Positions 1 to 6,981 of a stretch of 11,044 bases of DNA are shown here, piece after piece. Below the pieces are notes generated by a model that saw nothing but the letters and a program-made list of their open reading frames with translations, made no database searches and was not told where the DNA came from. The DNA is taken from contig CAZILN010000327.1 of NCBI GenBank assembly GCA_964540005.1, positions 1 through 11,044 of the forward strand, written 5' to 3'. The translations under genes and the position numbers were made by a program. Within the stretch, counting starts at the first letter, position 1, and every line of letters starts with the position of its first letter. The DNA comes from CAZILN01 sp964540005. Lineage in GTDB: Bacteria > Bacteroidota > Bacteroidia > Bacteroidales > SM23-62.

Positions 1-276
1 AGCTTCCTCTTAGTTGGCTACAGTAATGTATGGTCCCTTCTGATCTGCATAGTAGGTTCCGGGCTTGCTGTATCAGGACAGCTTGCCGGTCACCTGATGA
101 AGACCAAGCTTGAATCAAATGCCTCCTATCCCATCATATCAACCGTCAGGGCATTCATTCTGTGGCATCTTGCCGTAGTTATTGATTTCAGGCCGGAATG
201 GATGCTTTTCTGTATCCTGTTTTACCTGGCTTTTGAAACAGTATTGTATTTCAGGCCTGAAAAGGAACAAATCTGA
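1..276 (+). CDS. C-terminal fragment of a multi-pass membrane protein
   Basis: An open frame enters from the left edge and stops at TGA 274-276, giving the last 91 residues of a protein whose start lies outside the window. The fragment has about three hydrophobic stretches: residues 1-25 (rich in V, L, I, G), about 47-63 (containing AFILWHLAVVID) and about 67-83 (MLFCILFYLAFETVLYF). It ends in a short charged tail, RPEKEQI. This looks like an integral inner-membrane protein, but I do not recognise the family and assign no function. Its stop is six bases before the SDR start, so the two genes are probably one operon. The frame is credible because it is uninterrupted, hydrophobic and tightly spaced to the next gene. 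Confidence 0.7.
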   Translation, partial: SFLLVGYSNVWSLLICIVGSGLAVSGQLAGHLMKTKLESNASYPIISTVRAFILWHLAVVIDFRPEWMLFCILFYLAFETVLYFRPEKEQI

Positions 277-282
277 CGAATC

Positions 283-1083
283 ATGAAGGATCTGAAAAAC
301 AAACGGGTACTCATTACCGGGGCCTCCTCTGGCATCGGAAGGGCACTGGCCTATAAGCTGGCTCAAAAGGGTGTTAAGCTGATCCTTTCTGCCCGGAACA
401 AACAACACCTGGAAGATGTAGCCGCCCTGATCAAACGAAGCTTCCCTGAAGCTCCTGAACCAATAGTAATTCCATGTGATGTCACCGACAGTGAGGATAT
501 CAAAAGGCTTTTCAGTTCGTGCAGTCAGCAGGGAGGAGATATAGATATACTTATAAATAATGCCGGGATTGGCATCTATGGTGAAGCAGAACTGATATCC
601 CTGGAAGATTTCAGGAAGATAATGGAAGTGAATTATTTCGGAGCCGTTCAGTGTATGCTTGAAGCGGTTGCTATGATGAAAAAAAGGAAGCAGGGCATCA
701 TTGTAAATATCAGCTCGGTTGCCGCCCTTCATGGGGTCCCATACCTGAGTGCCTATGGGGCCAGCAAGGCCGCCTTAATGACATTCAGCCAGAGCCTGCG
801 GGCCGAACTTAGAGATACCGGTATAAGCCTGATGAATGTACATCCCGGCTATACAAAAACCAGGTTTTTCAGGAATGAAAAAATTGTAGGAGAAGCCCGC
901 CGTCCGAAAGGGCCTTATGCCCCTGCGCAGAGGGTAGCCGCGAAGATCGTAAATGCCATCATTCATGACAGGCATAAAGTTGTCCTTTCACTGGAAGGCA
1001 AGGCACTGGCCGTTATGCATGGAATTTTTCCCGGAGCAGCAAGAAGAAGTATGAAAAATATTGCCAGCAATCTAATTAAATAA
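283..1083 (+). CDS. Classical short-chain dehydrogenase/reductase (SDR), NAD(P)-dependent
   Basis: A complete 266-residue cytoplasmic oxidoreductase of the classical SDR family, which normally has 250-280 residues. Visible motifs are the Rossmann dinucleotide loop TGASSGIG at 12-19, NNAG at 92-95, and a full catalytic tetrad: Asn117 (EVNYFG), Ser135 (NISS), Tyr148 and Lys152 (YGASK). The Ser-Tyr spacing of 13 is the classical value. HPGYTKT at 177-183 is the usual post-catalytic PG loop. Arg38, shortly after beta-2 (ILSARNK), would suit NADPH over NADH; that preference is inference. The substrate cannot be read from the sequence; relatives act on lipids, steroids, sugars or acyl chains. The start is six bases after the upstream membrane gene, suggesting shared transcription and perhaps a lipid or membrane-associated substrate (weak inference). 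The C-terminus is basic and mildly hydrophobic. Confidence 0.95.
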   Translation: MKDLKNKRVLITGASSGIGRALAYKLAQKGVKLILSARNKQHLEDVAALIKRSFPEAPEPIVIPCDVTDSEDIKRLFSSCSQQGGDIDILINNAGIGIYGEAELISLEDFRKIMEVNYFGAVQCMLEAVAMMKKRKQGIIVNISSVAALHGVPYLSAYGASKAALMTFSQSLRAELRDTGISLMNVHPGYTKTRFFRNEKIVGEARRPKGPYAPAQRVAAKIVNAIIHDRHKVVLSLEGKALAVMHGIFPGAARRSMKNIASNLIK

Positions 1084-1103
1084 ATTAAAGAAGATGAAAC
1101 GAA

Positions 1104-1155
1104 CATGAAAAAATTAATCATTAGTTCATAAAATAAAATGATTAAATTTTTCATG
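1104..1155. repeat. A/T-rich inverted repeat, 19-nt arms, 14-nt loop
   Basis: The left arm 1104-1122 and right arm 1137-1155 are reverse complements at 18 of 19 positions, with one central A/A mismatch and a 14-nt loop at 1123-1136. It begins 20 bases after the SDR stop, so it would fold at the 3' end of that mRNA. No T tract directly follows; instead a second hairpin abuts it. A nine-codon reading frame (MKKLIISS, stop) starts in the left arm, but I treat that as incidental. It may protect the 3' end or contribute to termination; this is inference. Confidence 0.6.
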
Positions 1156-1199
1156 AGAGAGCGAGTGTAACGAGTGGTTGCACGCGTTCTCAATTTTTT
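1155..1199 (+). terminator. Probable intrinsic terminator after the SDR gene
   Basis: An imperfect hairpin pairs GAGAG at 1155-1159 with TTCTC at 1187-1191. It continues with CG at 1162-1163 to CG at 1185-1186, and GTG at 1165-1167 to CAC at 1181-1183, with one small bulge and one mismatch. Six T residues follow at 1194-1199. This is a G/C island in otherwise very A/T-rich DNA. It would end the membrane protein-SDR transcript, leaving the radical SAM gene to start from its own promoter in 1200-1238. I see only a generic A/T-rich stretch there and no clear TAnnTTTG box. Confidence 0.5.
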
Positions 1200-1238
1200 A
1201 ATTAACTTATTATTAATTAATTATAAAAATTTAAACGC

Positions 1239-2621
1239 GTGAAAAAGCCAAAACTTCTGATCATAGTACTCTTCCAGAACCTTGGAGATGAACACGCTTA
1301 CTATGCACAGTCACCGGCTCCGCCCTTATCCGGTGCACTGATAGCCGGATTAACCCCTCCCATCGTGGAAATAGAACTCCTGCATGAAATGATCAGGCCT
1401 ATAGATTATACCACCGATGCAGATTTTATTGCACTCAGCTTTATGGATTTCTGCAGTCCGCATGCCATCAATGTTGCCGGCAGGTTCCGCAGGTTGGGGA
1501 AAAAGGTAGTCGCCGGAGGACGGTACCCATCCACCTTCCCTGATGAGCTGATCCCTCATATGGATGCAGTGGTTGTAGGTGAGGCCGAACAGGTATGGCC
1601 ACAGGTAGTGGAAGACCTGGTAAATGACAGTCTGAAGAAAGTCTACCGTGCACCCTTTGCTCCTGCGCTTGAAAATATGCCGCCTCCCCGGTATGACCTG
1701 ATCGAACGGCAGTTCTCCGTTGCGGTGGTAACTGAAGCAACCCGGGGCTGCAATCACCGCTGCAGCTTTTGCCAGCTGAACATAAATCCCGCACCCTTCC
1801 GCACCCGGCCGATTAAAGATGTCATTAACGACCTCACAGCCACTGAAAGGCTTCCCTTCCTTAAACGGAAAATGGCCATGCTCCTGGATAACAATCTTGG
1901 TTCGGATATGGATTATGCAAAAGAATTGCTGAAAGAGATCGCCAAAACCGATCTCTGGGCAATAGGCGTCCAGTTCAGTTTCGATTGCCTGCATGATGAT
2001 GAATTTATCGACCTGCTGGAAAAGGCCCGTTGCGGGATGGCCTTTATAGGGCTGGAATCACTGAACGAGTCGAGCCTGTCCTCGATGCATAAAAAACATA
2101 ACAGGGTGGAAGAATATAAGGAATTGTTCATGAAGCTAAAGAAAAGAGGGATACTGACTTTCACAGGAATGATGCTGGCCATCGATGCAGATACACCCGA
2201 ATATTACAACAGCTTGCCCAAAAAACTGGATGAAATTGACCCCAGCTCCATCCTCCTGTCCCTGTCAATACCCATACCCGGAACACCCTTCCACCAAACG
2301 GTCAGTGAGGAAGGCAGGATCACAGATACAGACCTCTCTCATTATGAAGGCGACCACCTGGTATTCAGTCCGCTGGGGGTTGACAGGGATGATGTATTTA
2401 CTGCCTTTCGCAACATCAATAAGTATTTTTATTCCGGGAAAAGCATCCTGAAAAGGTGGTGGAGGTTTATCACCACTGCCAGGTTCAAGGGTTCCATATC
2501 TAAACGATTTTTCAGGGGTATGGTTTTATCAGCAGTCATGTTAAAATTATCCGTCTTCCAGCGTCACCATGCCAGGATGAAGGTTTACAACAATCCCTAT
2601 TACAGCACAGAGGTTGCCTGA
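1239..2621 (+). CDS. B12-binding-domain radical SAM protein
   Basis: A complete 460-residue radical SAM enzyme. Residues about 1-140 form a flavodoxin-like domain of the cobalamin-binding type (SFMDF near 67-71, VVAGGRYPSTFPDE at 90-103, VVVGEAEQVW at 111-120). The classical DxHxxG cobalamin-ligand motif is absent, as in many members of this class. The [4Fe-4S] cluster motif CxxxCxxC is present at Cys171, Cys175 and Cys178 (TRGCNHRCSFCQ). The barrel continues with FIGLES around 270 and PIPGTPFH around 345-352. The C-terminal 60 residues are basic and aromatic (RWWRFI, RFKGS), suggesting membrane or lipid contact; that is inference. The start is GTG; TAA at 1224-1226 closes the frame upstream, so no earlier start exists. 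The reaction is unknown; relatives methylate unactivated carbons or modify lipids, bacteriochlorophyll and hopanoids. The GH18 gene begins six bases after its stop. Confidence 0.9.
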   Translation: MKKPKLLIIVLFQNLGDEHAYYAQSPAPPLSGALIAGLTPPIVEIELLHEMIRPIDYTTDADFIALSFMDFCSPHAINVAGRFRRLGKKVVAGGRYPSTFPDELIPHMDAVVVGEAEQVWPQVVEDLVNDSLKKVYRAPFAPALENMPPPRYDLIERQFSVAVVTEATRGCNHRCSFCQLNINPAPFRTRPIKDVINDLTATERLPFLKRKMAMLLDNNLGSDMDYAKELLKEIAKTDLWAIGVQFSFDCLHDDEFIDLLEKARCGMAFIGLESLNESSLSSMHKKHNRVEEYKELFMKLKKRGILTFTGMMLAIDADTPEYYNSLPKKLDEIDPSSILLSLSIPIPGTPFHQTVSEEGRITDTDLSHYEGDHLVFSPLGVDRDDVFTAFRNINKYFYSGKSILKRWWRFITTARFKGSISKRFFRGMVLSAVMLKLSVFQRHHARMKVYNNPYYSTEVA

Positions 2622-2627
2622 GGACCG

Positions 2628-4004
2628 ATGCGGTTCAGGTATTATTTCATATATTGGTCGCATCATTATTGTATCGTGTACAACCAGGGAACAGACATTT
2701 GTAGAACCAGGCTGGTATTTATATTTTCATTGATCCTTCTGAACCTGCCAGCATTCGTTGCCGGCCAGAACATAATGGGTTTTGCACCATATTACCGGAC
2801 ATTTTCAGCTGATTTTGATTTTACAAAATATACCCATGTCATTTTTTTTACCCTCTGGCCTGATTCAAGCGGTAATATCATCTGGCCGGAAGGAAATGAT
2901 TCCACATACATTACTAATAAGTTCGAAACAATTAGAAGCAAAGCCCAACCAGAGGGAATAAAGGTGTTGATCGCTTTTGGAGGAATTGCAGAAGCCGGAT
3001 CGAAATATTTTTCTCAAATGGCTATGGATTCCGCATCGCTCTATGATTTCACTTCTAATGCCATCGACTTATGTAAGAAATGGGGGGCTGACGGGATTGA
3101 TATCGATTGGGAATGGGGAGAAAAACTTGATCCCGGTGATGATCTGATAGCCGGATATGAAAATTTAATGACCCGCTTAAGGACAGTTGCAGATCAGGAA
3201 AGTCTTCTGCTGACAACTGATGTATCTGCCTCATCATGGTTCGGGGATAACTACCCTGAGAATGGTGTGGATCAGGCACATTTTGTTAATCTTATGTCAT
3301 ACACTTATAATGGATCCTGGTCCTCTACGGCTAATCATCATTCATCTTTAAAGAATACCCGGGATATCGGTCTTGCTTACTGGACAGGTAAAGGAATAGC
3401 AAAGTCTAAAATCAACATAGGAGTCCCGTTTTTCGCACAGGAGTATACAGGGGCCACTGATCCGGGACAGGCTTTTTCAGCTGTACAGGCGCTCACATAT
3501 AATGAGGTAACTGATCATATCTCAGCTGGATTTAGCGTAATTGAAGATAACGAGAACGGGACATACTGCTACTCAGATGCTGTATCATCCATAGTGTTTT
3601 ATGATAGTCCGGAAAACCTGAAACACAAAATGCACTTTGCCATGGACAATGATTATGCAGGAGTGTTTATCTGGGAAATCGGTCAGGATGACCCGGATCA
3701 AAGCTTATCTAACGCCATTTATGATGCTAAAAATGATATTGCAATCTCGACTGCCAGCAATATGATATCGCTGAATAATTATCAAATAAGCTTTAGCCGT
3801 GGAAATGGTATTAATATTTCCACTGCTTCTGATCATCCTTTCAAAGTCTCTCTGTTTAATCTTGAAGGCAAAAAACTGGGTGATTACCAGGCCAGCACCC
3901 ATCTGCTTAGCATCAAAACTAATCACCTGCCCGGTGGAATCTACATTCTTTCTATTGATAATGGCTTGAACATCATAAGATCAAAAGTCCTGGTAGCAAA
4001 ATAA
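2628..4004 (+). CDS. Secreted GH18 glycoside hydrolase (chitinase-like) with T9SS sorting domain
   Basis: A glycosidase of family GH18, whose members cleave beta-1,4-N-acetylglucosamine links in chitin or related glycans. The catalytic motif DGIDIDWEW is intact at 155-163, with Glu162 as predicted proton donor and Asp158/Asp160 as partners. The GH18 beta-3 motif appears as AFGG (116-119). The later strands contain LMSYTYNG and GVFIWEIGQDD, as expected for a complete barrel (about 48-370). Residues 405-458 form a T9SS type A sorting domain (VSLFNLEGKKLG, LPGGIYILSI, final KVLVAK), so the protein should cross the outer membrane and be released or anchored. A hydrophobic signal core lies at 29-46. 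The ATG start leaves an odd 28-residue aromatic and basic lead before it; GTG at 2676 (residue 17) would give a more ordinary signal peptide. Linkage to the radical SAM gene looks operonic. The substrate is not determined by sequence; chitin, peptidoglycan-like or endo-beta-N-acetylglucosaminidase targets are possible. Confidence 0.92.
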   Translation: MRFRYYFIYWSHHYCIVYNQGTDICRTRLVFIFSLILLNLPAFVAGQNIMGFAPYYRTFSADFDFTKYTHVIFFTLWPDSSGNIIWPEGNDSTYITNKFETIRSKAQPEGIKVLIAFGGIAEAGSKYFSQMAMDSASLYDFTSNAIDLCKKWGADGIDIDWEWGEKLDPGDDLIAGYENLMTRLRTVADQESLLLTTDVSASSWFGDNYPENGVDQAHFVNLMSYTYNGSWSSTANHHSSLKNTRDIGLAYWTGKGIAKSKINIGVPFFAQEYTGATDPGQAFSAVQALTYNEVTDHISAGFSVIEDNENGTYCYSDAVSSIVFYDSPENLKHKMHFAMDNDYAGVFIWEIGQDDPDQSLSNAIYDAKNDIAISTASNMISLNNYQISFSRGNGINISTASDHPFKVSLFNLEGKKLGDYQASTHLLSIKTNHLPGGIYILSIDNGLNIIRSKVLVAK

Positions 4005-4122
4005 CCAAAATTCCCACCCTCCCCTTCGAAGTAATGTTTCACCTAAGATCTTACATACCTTGTGATTGAAGTGAATTATAAGAATTTGATTACATTTAAT
4101 TGTTCATCAAAATCAAAATGCC

Positions 4123-5697
4123 ATGAATCCGTCTGACAAGCATAATTTCGGCATGAGGCCTCATTCCTGTTGTCCTTCTCACGATCAAAATTATCCCGGA
4201 CCGGATGATATGAGCCGCAGAAAATTCATTAAGGTGGCAGGAGGTTCGACTCTGTCTATGGTTGCCCTCTCCGGCCTTTCCTGGTCAGCACTGGCTGGTT
4301 CAGGAAACGAAGAATATGCAGGTATTATCCGAAAGACACTGGTTGTAAAACCCATCCTGGTATACAGCACACCGGAATACCAGCATCAATCAAGCTGGAG
4401 GTCCTGGGGCGGCATACAAACCGAAAATGATGCACAGGAGGAAACATCCCGGATAAGGGAAGAACTACGCAAACTTCAGTCAAAGGCAGATTTCCCGGTG
4501 GAATTCCTTCTGCCTGCACGTGTCAAAAGTGCTGAAGATATAGGCAGGATTGACGATCTCAAATCTGCCGATGTTTTCCTTGTGTATGCTGCCGGTGGAT
4601 GGATGGATACTTTTGAGGCCCTGCATAAGATGAAGAAGGATATGATCTTCTTTTGCCGGCATAAATCAGGTCCGGTGTATTTATGGTACGAAATAATCAG
4701 TCCGCGCTTTCTCAGGCAACATACCGATAAACTGGCTGTAACCGGAGTAGATGAAGATGATGTGGTGATAGACAGCCAGGATGAAATACTCTGGCGCCTG
4801 AGGGCTCTGTGCGGTTTGAAAAATACCCTTGATACAGGGATCATCGCAGTTGGCGGTCCGGGTGGATGGGCCCAGCCTGCAGGGGTGGTCCCTGCACTGG
4901 TAGAAGAGAAGTTCAGGTTCAGGTATCATACGGTATCCTATGATGAGTTGGGAAAACTGATCACGGATGCCCGAAAAGATAAATCCGCCGTAAATCTTGC
5001 TCAAAAAAGAGCGGGGGAGTATCTCGGTGAGAGTGGCATTACATTGGAAACAAAACGTGATTACGTGAATAATTGTTACCTGCTGGAGGATGTTTTTCGC
5101 AGGATAATGGCTAATGCAAACTGCCGTGCCATAACCATTAATGGTTGTATGGGCACTATCATGCCTATGGCCGAAACATCTGCCTGCCTGACACTGAGCC
5201 TCCTGAATGATGCAGGATACCTCGCTTTCTGCGAATCTGATTTTGTGGTTATCCCGTCCGGAATATTACTGGCAAACATATCAGGAAAACCAGTATTTAT
5301 GAATGATCCGACCTATCCTCATGACGGGATAATTACCCTGGCACATTGTACTGCTCCCAGGCGAATGGATGGCCTGAATAAAGAGCCTGCCCGGATCATG
5401 TCCCATTTCGAATCCGATTATGGCGCAGCTCCCAAAGTGGAAATGCATTCCGGACAAACCATAACCAATATCATTCCTGATTTCCAGGTCAGTAAATACA
5501 TTGGATTAAAAGGCACGATCGTCGATGCACCTTTTATGGACATCTGCCGCTCGCAGATCGATATCAGTTTTGATGTTGACAGTAAGATCCTGGCTAAACG
5601 CATGCCTGGTTTCCACTGGATGACAGGCTATGGGGATTACCTGAAGGAAACAGGCTATGCTCTGAAACGGATCGGGATAGAATGGGAGCAGCTTTAA
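4123..5697 (+). CDS. Tat-exported L-fucose/arabinose isomerase-like protein
   Basis: A 524-residue protein with a twin-arginine signal: SRRKFIK at 31-37, a hydrophobic core to about 57 and a likely cleavage near ALA-GS (57-60). It is therefore folded, probably with a metal, before export to the periplasm. The mature part resembles the L-fucose/L-arabinose isomerase superfamily, most clearly in the C-terminal half: NGCMGTIMPMAETSACL (340-356), FCESDFVVIPSG (369-380) and PTYPHDG (396-402). Glu351, Glu371, Asp373, His400 and His498 are candidate metal or catalytic residues by analogy with FucI/AraA (inference, no alignment run). The length fits the superfamily. The start is uncertain: ATG at 4123 adds 29 residues before the signal, whereas ATG at 4210 gives a textbook Tat peptide beginning MSRRKF. 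The gene stands alone between non-coding gaps of 118 and 172 bases. The actual sugar, or whether it is an isomerase at all, is unknown. Confidence 0.75.
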   Translation: MNPSDKHNFGMRPHSCCPSHDQNYPGPDDMSRRKFIKVAGGSTLSMVALSGLSWSALAGSGNEEYAGIIRKTLVVKPILVYSTPEYQHQSSWRSWGGIQTENDAQEETSRIREELRKLQSKADFPVEFLLPARVKSAEDIGRIDDLKSADVFLVYAAGGWMDTFEALHKMKKDMIFFCRHKSGPVYLWYEIISPRFLRQHTDKLAVTGVDEDDVVIDSQDEILWRLRALCGLKNTLDTGIIAVGGPGGWAQPAGVVPALVEEKFRFRYHTVSYDELGKLITDARKDKSAVNLAQKRAGEYLGESGITLETKRDYVNNCYLLEDVFRRIMANANCRAITINGCMGTIMPMAETSACLTLSLLNDAGYLAFCESDFVVIPSGILLANISGKPVFMNDPTYPHDGIITLAHCTAPRRMDGLNKEPARIMSHFESDYGAAPKVEMHSGQTITNIIPDFQVSKYIGLKGTIVDAPFMDICRSQIDISFDVDSKILAKRMPGFHWMTGYGDYLKETGYALKRIGIEWEQL

Positions 5698-5798
5698 TCT
5701 TTAATAATACAGAACCGTCCGGTCATCTATACGGAAAAATATTTCAGAATCAAATAATAACCCTTCATTACTTCAGAAATAATCTATTTTACAATAAA

Positions 5799-5818
5799 AA
5801 TACCTGTAAACAGGTATT
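5799..5818. promoter_or_regulatory. Perfect palindrome, candidate operator
   Basis: The half-site AATACCTGT at 5799-5807 is exactly mirrored by ACAGGTATT at 5810-5818, with AA between, making a 20-bp near-perfect dyad. No T tract follows, so it is not an intrinsic terminator. Its right edge overlaps the TTG of the predicted promoter at 5817-5819, a position where a dimeric repressor would block polymerase. The regulator is not encoded in this window as far as I can see. Confidence 0.55.
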
Positions 5819-5848
5819 GTGTAGCTGGATTATGAACATATATATTTG
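5817..5848 (+). promoter_or_regulatory. Bacteroidota-type promoter for the TIGR03032-like gene
   Basis: TATATTTG at 5841-5848 matches the Bacteroidota -7 consensus TAnnTTTG exactly. A TTG at 5817-5819, 21 bases upstream, can serve as the -33 element. Transcription would begin near 5855, about 15 bases before the ATG at 5870. It probably drives both downstream broken genes, which are only 11 bases apart. Confidence 0.5.
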
Positions 5849-5869
5849 AGCTTAATTCATGTAAATAGT

Positions 5870-6970
5870 ATGGCTCAAAATATACCCGCCCCATTCAGTT
5901 GTCAGTATTCACCCAATATCCCGGAAATACTATACCGCTTAAAAATAAGCCTTGCCATCAGTACATACCAGGCCGGAAAGGTAGTGTTTATCAGTGCCCC
6001 CAATGAACAAGACCTGGTTCAGCTGCCAAGGAATTTCCCCAAGGCAATGGGAATCGCAATCAAAGACAATAAAATGGCCCTTGCCGTTAAGTAAAAAATT
6101 ATTGAGTTGGCAAATTCTGAACAGCTTGCACTTACTTATCCTCCCAAACCTGGTGTATATGATGGTTTATATCTTCCGAGAGCCACCTATTATACCGGAC
6201 AACTGGACCTCCATGACCTGGAATGGGGAAATGATGGTTTATGGGCAGTTAACACACGATTTTCATGCCTGTCGATTATCGATACAAATTACAGTTTCAG
6301 GCCGGTATGGAAACCTCATTTTATCAGTTCGCTGACACCTGATGATAAATGCCATCTGAATGGCATGGCTTTTCATCAGGGTAAACCGAAATATGTAACT
6401 GCACTGGGACAAACAGACTCTGCCGAAGGCTGGAGAGAAAATAAAATCAAGGGTGGTGTCCTGATGGATGTAGAAAGTAACGAGATCCTAATCCACTCTC
6501 TTCCTATGCCGCATTCACCAAGAATATACGATAATGAGCTATACAGTCTGCTGTCCGCAACCGGGGAACTGGTTCGGTTTGACCTGGATAAGGGAGATTA
6601 TGAAGTGCTGAATAAATTTGACGGCTTTGTAAGGGGAATGGCCAGATATGATGATTACCTGTTTATTGGCCTGTCACGCCTGAGAAAGAAAAGCTCATCG
6701 TTCAGCGATCTGCCCATTGCTGAGAAATCTGTTAAATGTGGGATAGTCGTGGTTCATCTACCGTCTGCCAACATTGTGGGACAGATCAATTATCAGTCCA
6801 GTGTAGAAGAACTGTACGATGTGAAAGTATTGCCCGGTATGAGAAGGCCCAATGTACTGAGCACCGTGAAGGATGATTTCCGTAAAGCCCTTGTAACGCC
6901 CGATGAGACTTACTGGGCAAAAGAAATTAATGAAGCAGAAAAACAAAATAAAAAAATCCACCATAATTAA
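5870..6970 (+). pseudogene. TIGR03032-family protein gene, interrupted by one in-frame stop
   Basis: One continuous reading frame of 367 codons encodes a TIGR03032-type protein, a family of unknown function, probably with a beta-propeller-like fold and cytoplasmic because no signal is seen. Family-like stretches are present before and after the break: STYQAGKVVFIS and FPKAMGIAI before it; DLHDLEWGNDGLW, NTRFSCLSIID, CHLNGMAF, VTALGQTD, GWRENKIKGGVL and LPMPHSPR after it. Codon 75 is TAA (6092-6094, reading AVK-stop-KIIEL), where a single-base change from AAA, GAA or CAA would restore the frame. ATG at 5870 fits the promoter; a TTG at 5846 lies inside the -7 box and is unlikely. The length without the stop agrees with the family. 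The remainder is undamaged, so inactivation is recent, or the TAA is a sequencing error. TTG at 6107 could allow restart but would omit the N-terminal region. The next gene starts 11 bases later. Confidence 0.85.
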
Positions 6971-6981
6971 ACAGCAAGTAT

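Noticed and set aside
139..732. A 197-residue open frame on the minus strand.
   Set aside because: It is antisense to the SDR and membrane-protein genes, has no family character, and the plus-strand SDR motifs are complete.
1105..1131. A tiny reading frame MKKLIISS after the SDR gene.
   Set aside because: Eight residues within a hairpin arm, with no attenuator-like codon run; not supported as a gene.
1350..1994. A 214-residue open frame on the minus strand.
   Set aside because: It is the mirror of the radical SAM coding sequence, whose CxxxCxxC motif and domain order are convincing.
4066..4098. A promoter-like TTG and TACATTTA before the isomerase-like gene.
   Set aside because: The -7 box misses the final G and the spacing of 22 is long. 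Nearby TAAGAATTTG has the wrong internal spacing. Some promoter must exist in 4005-4122, but I cannot place it.
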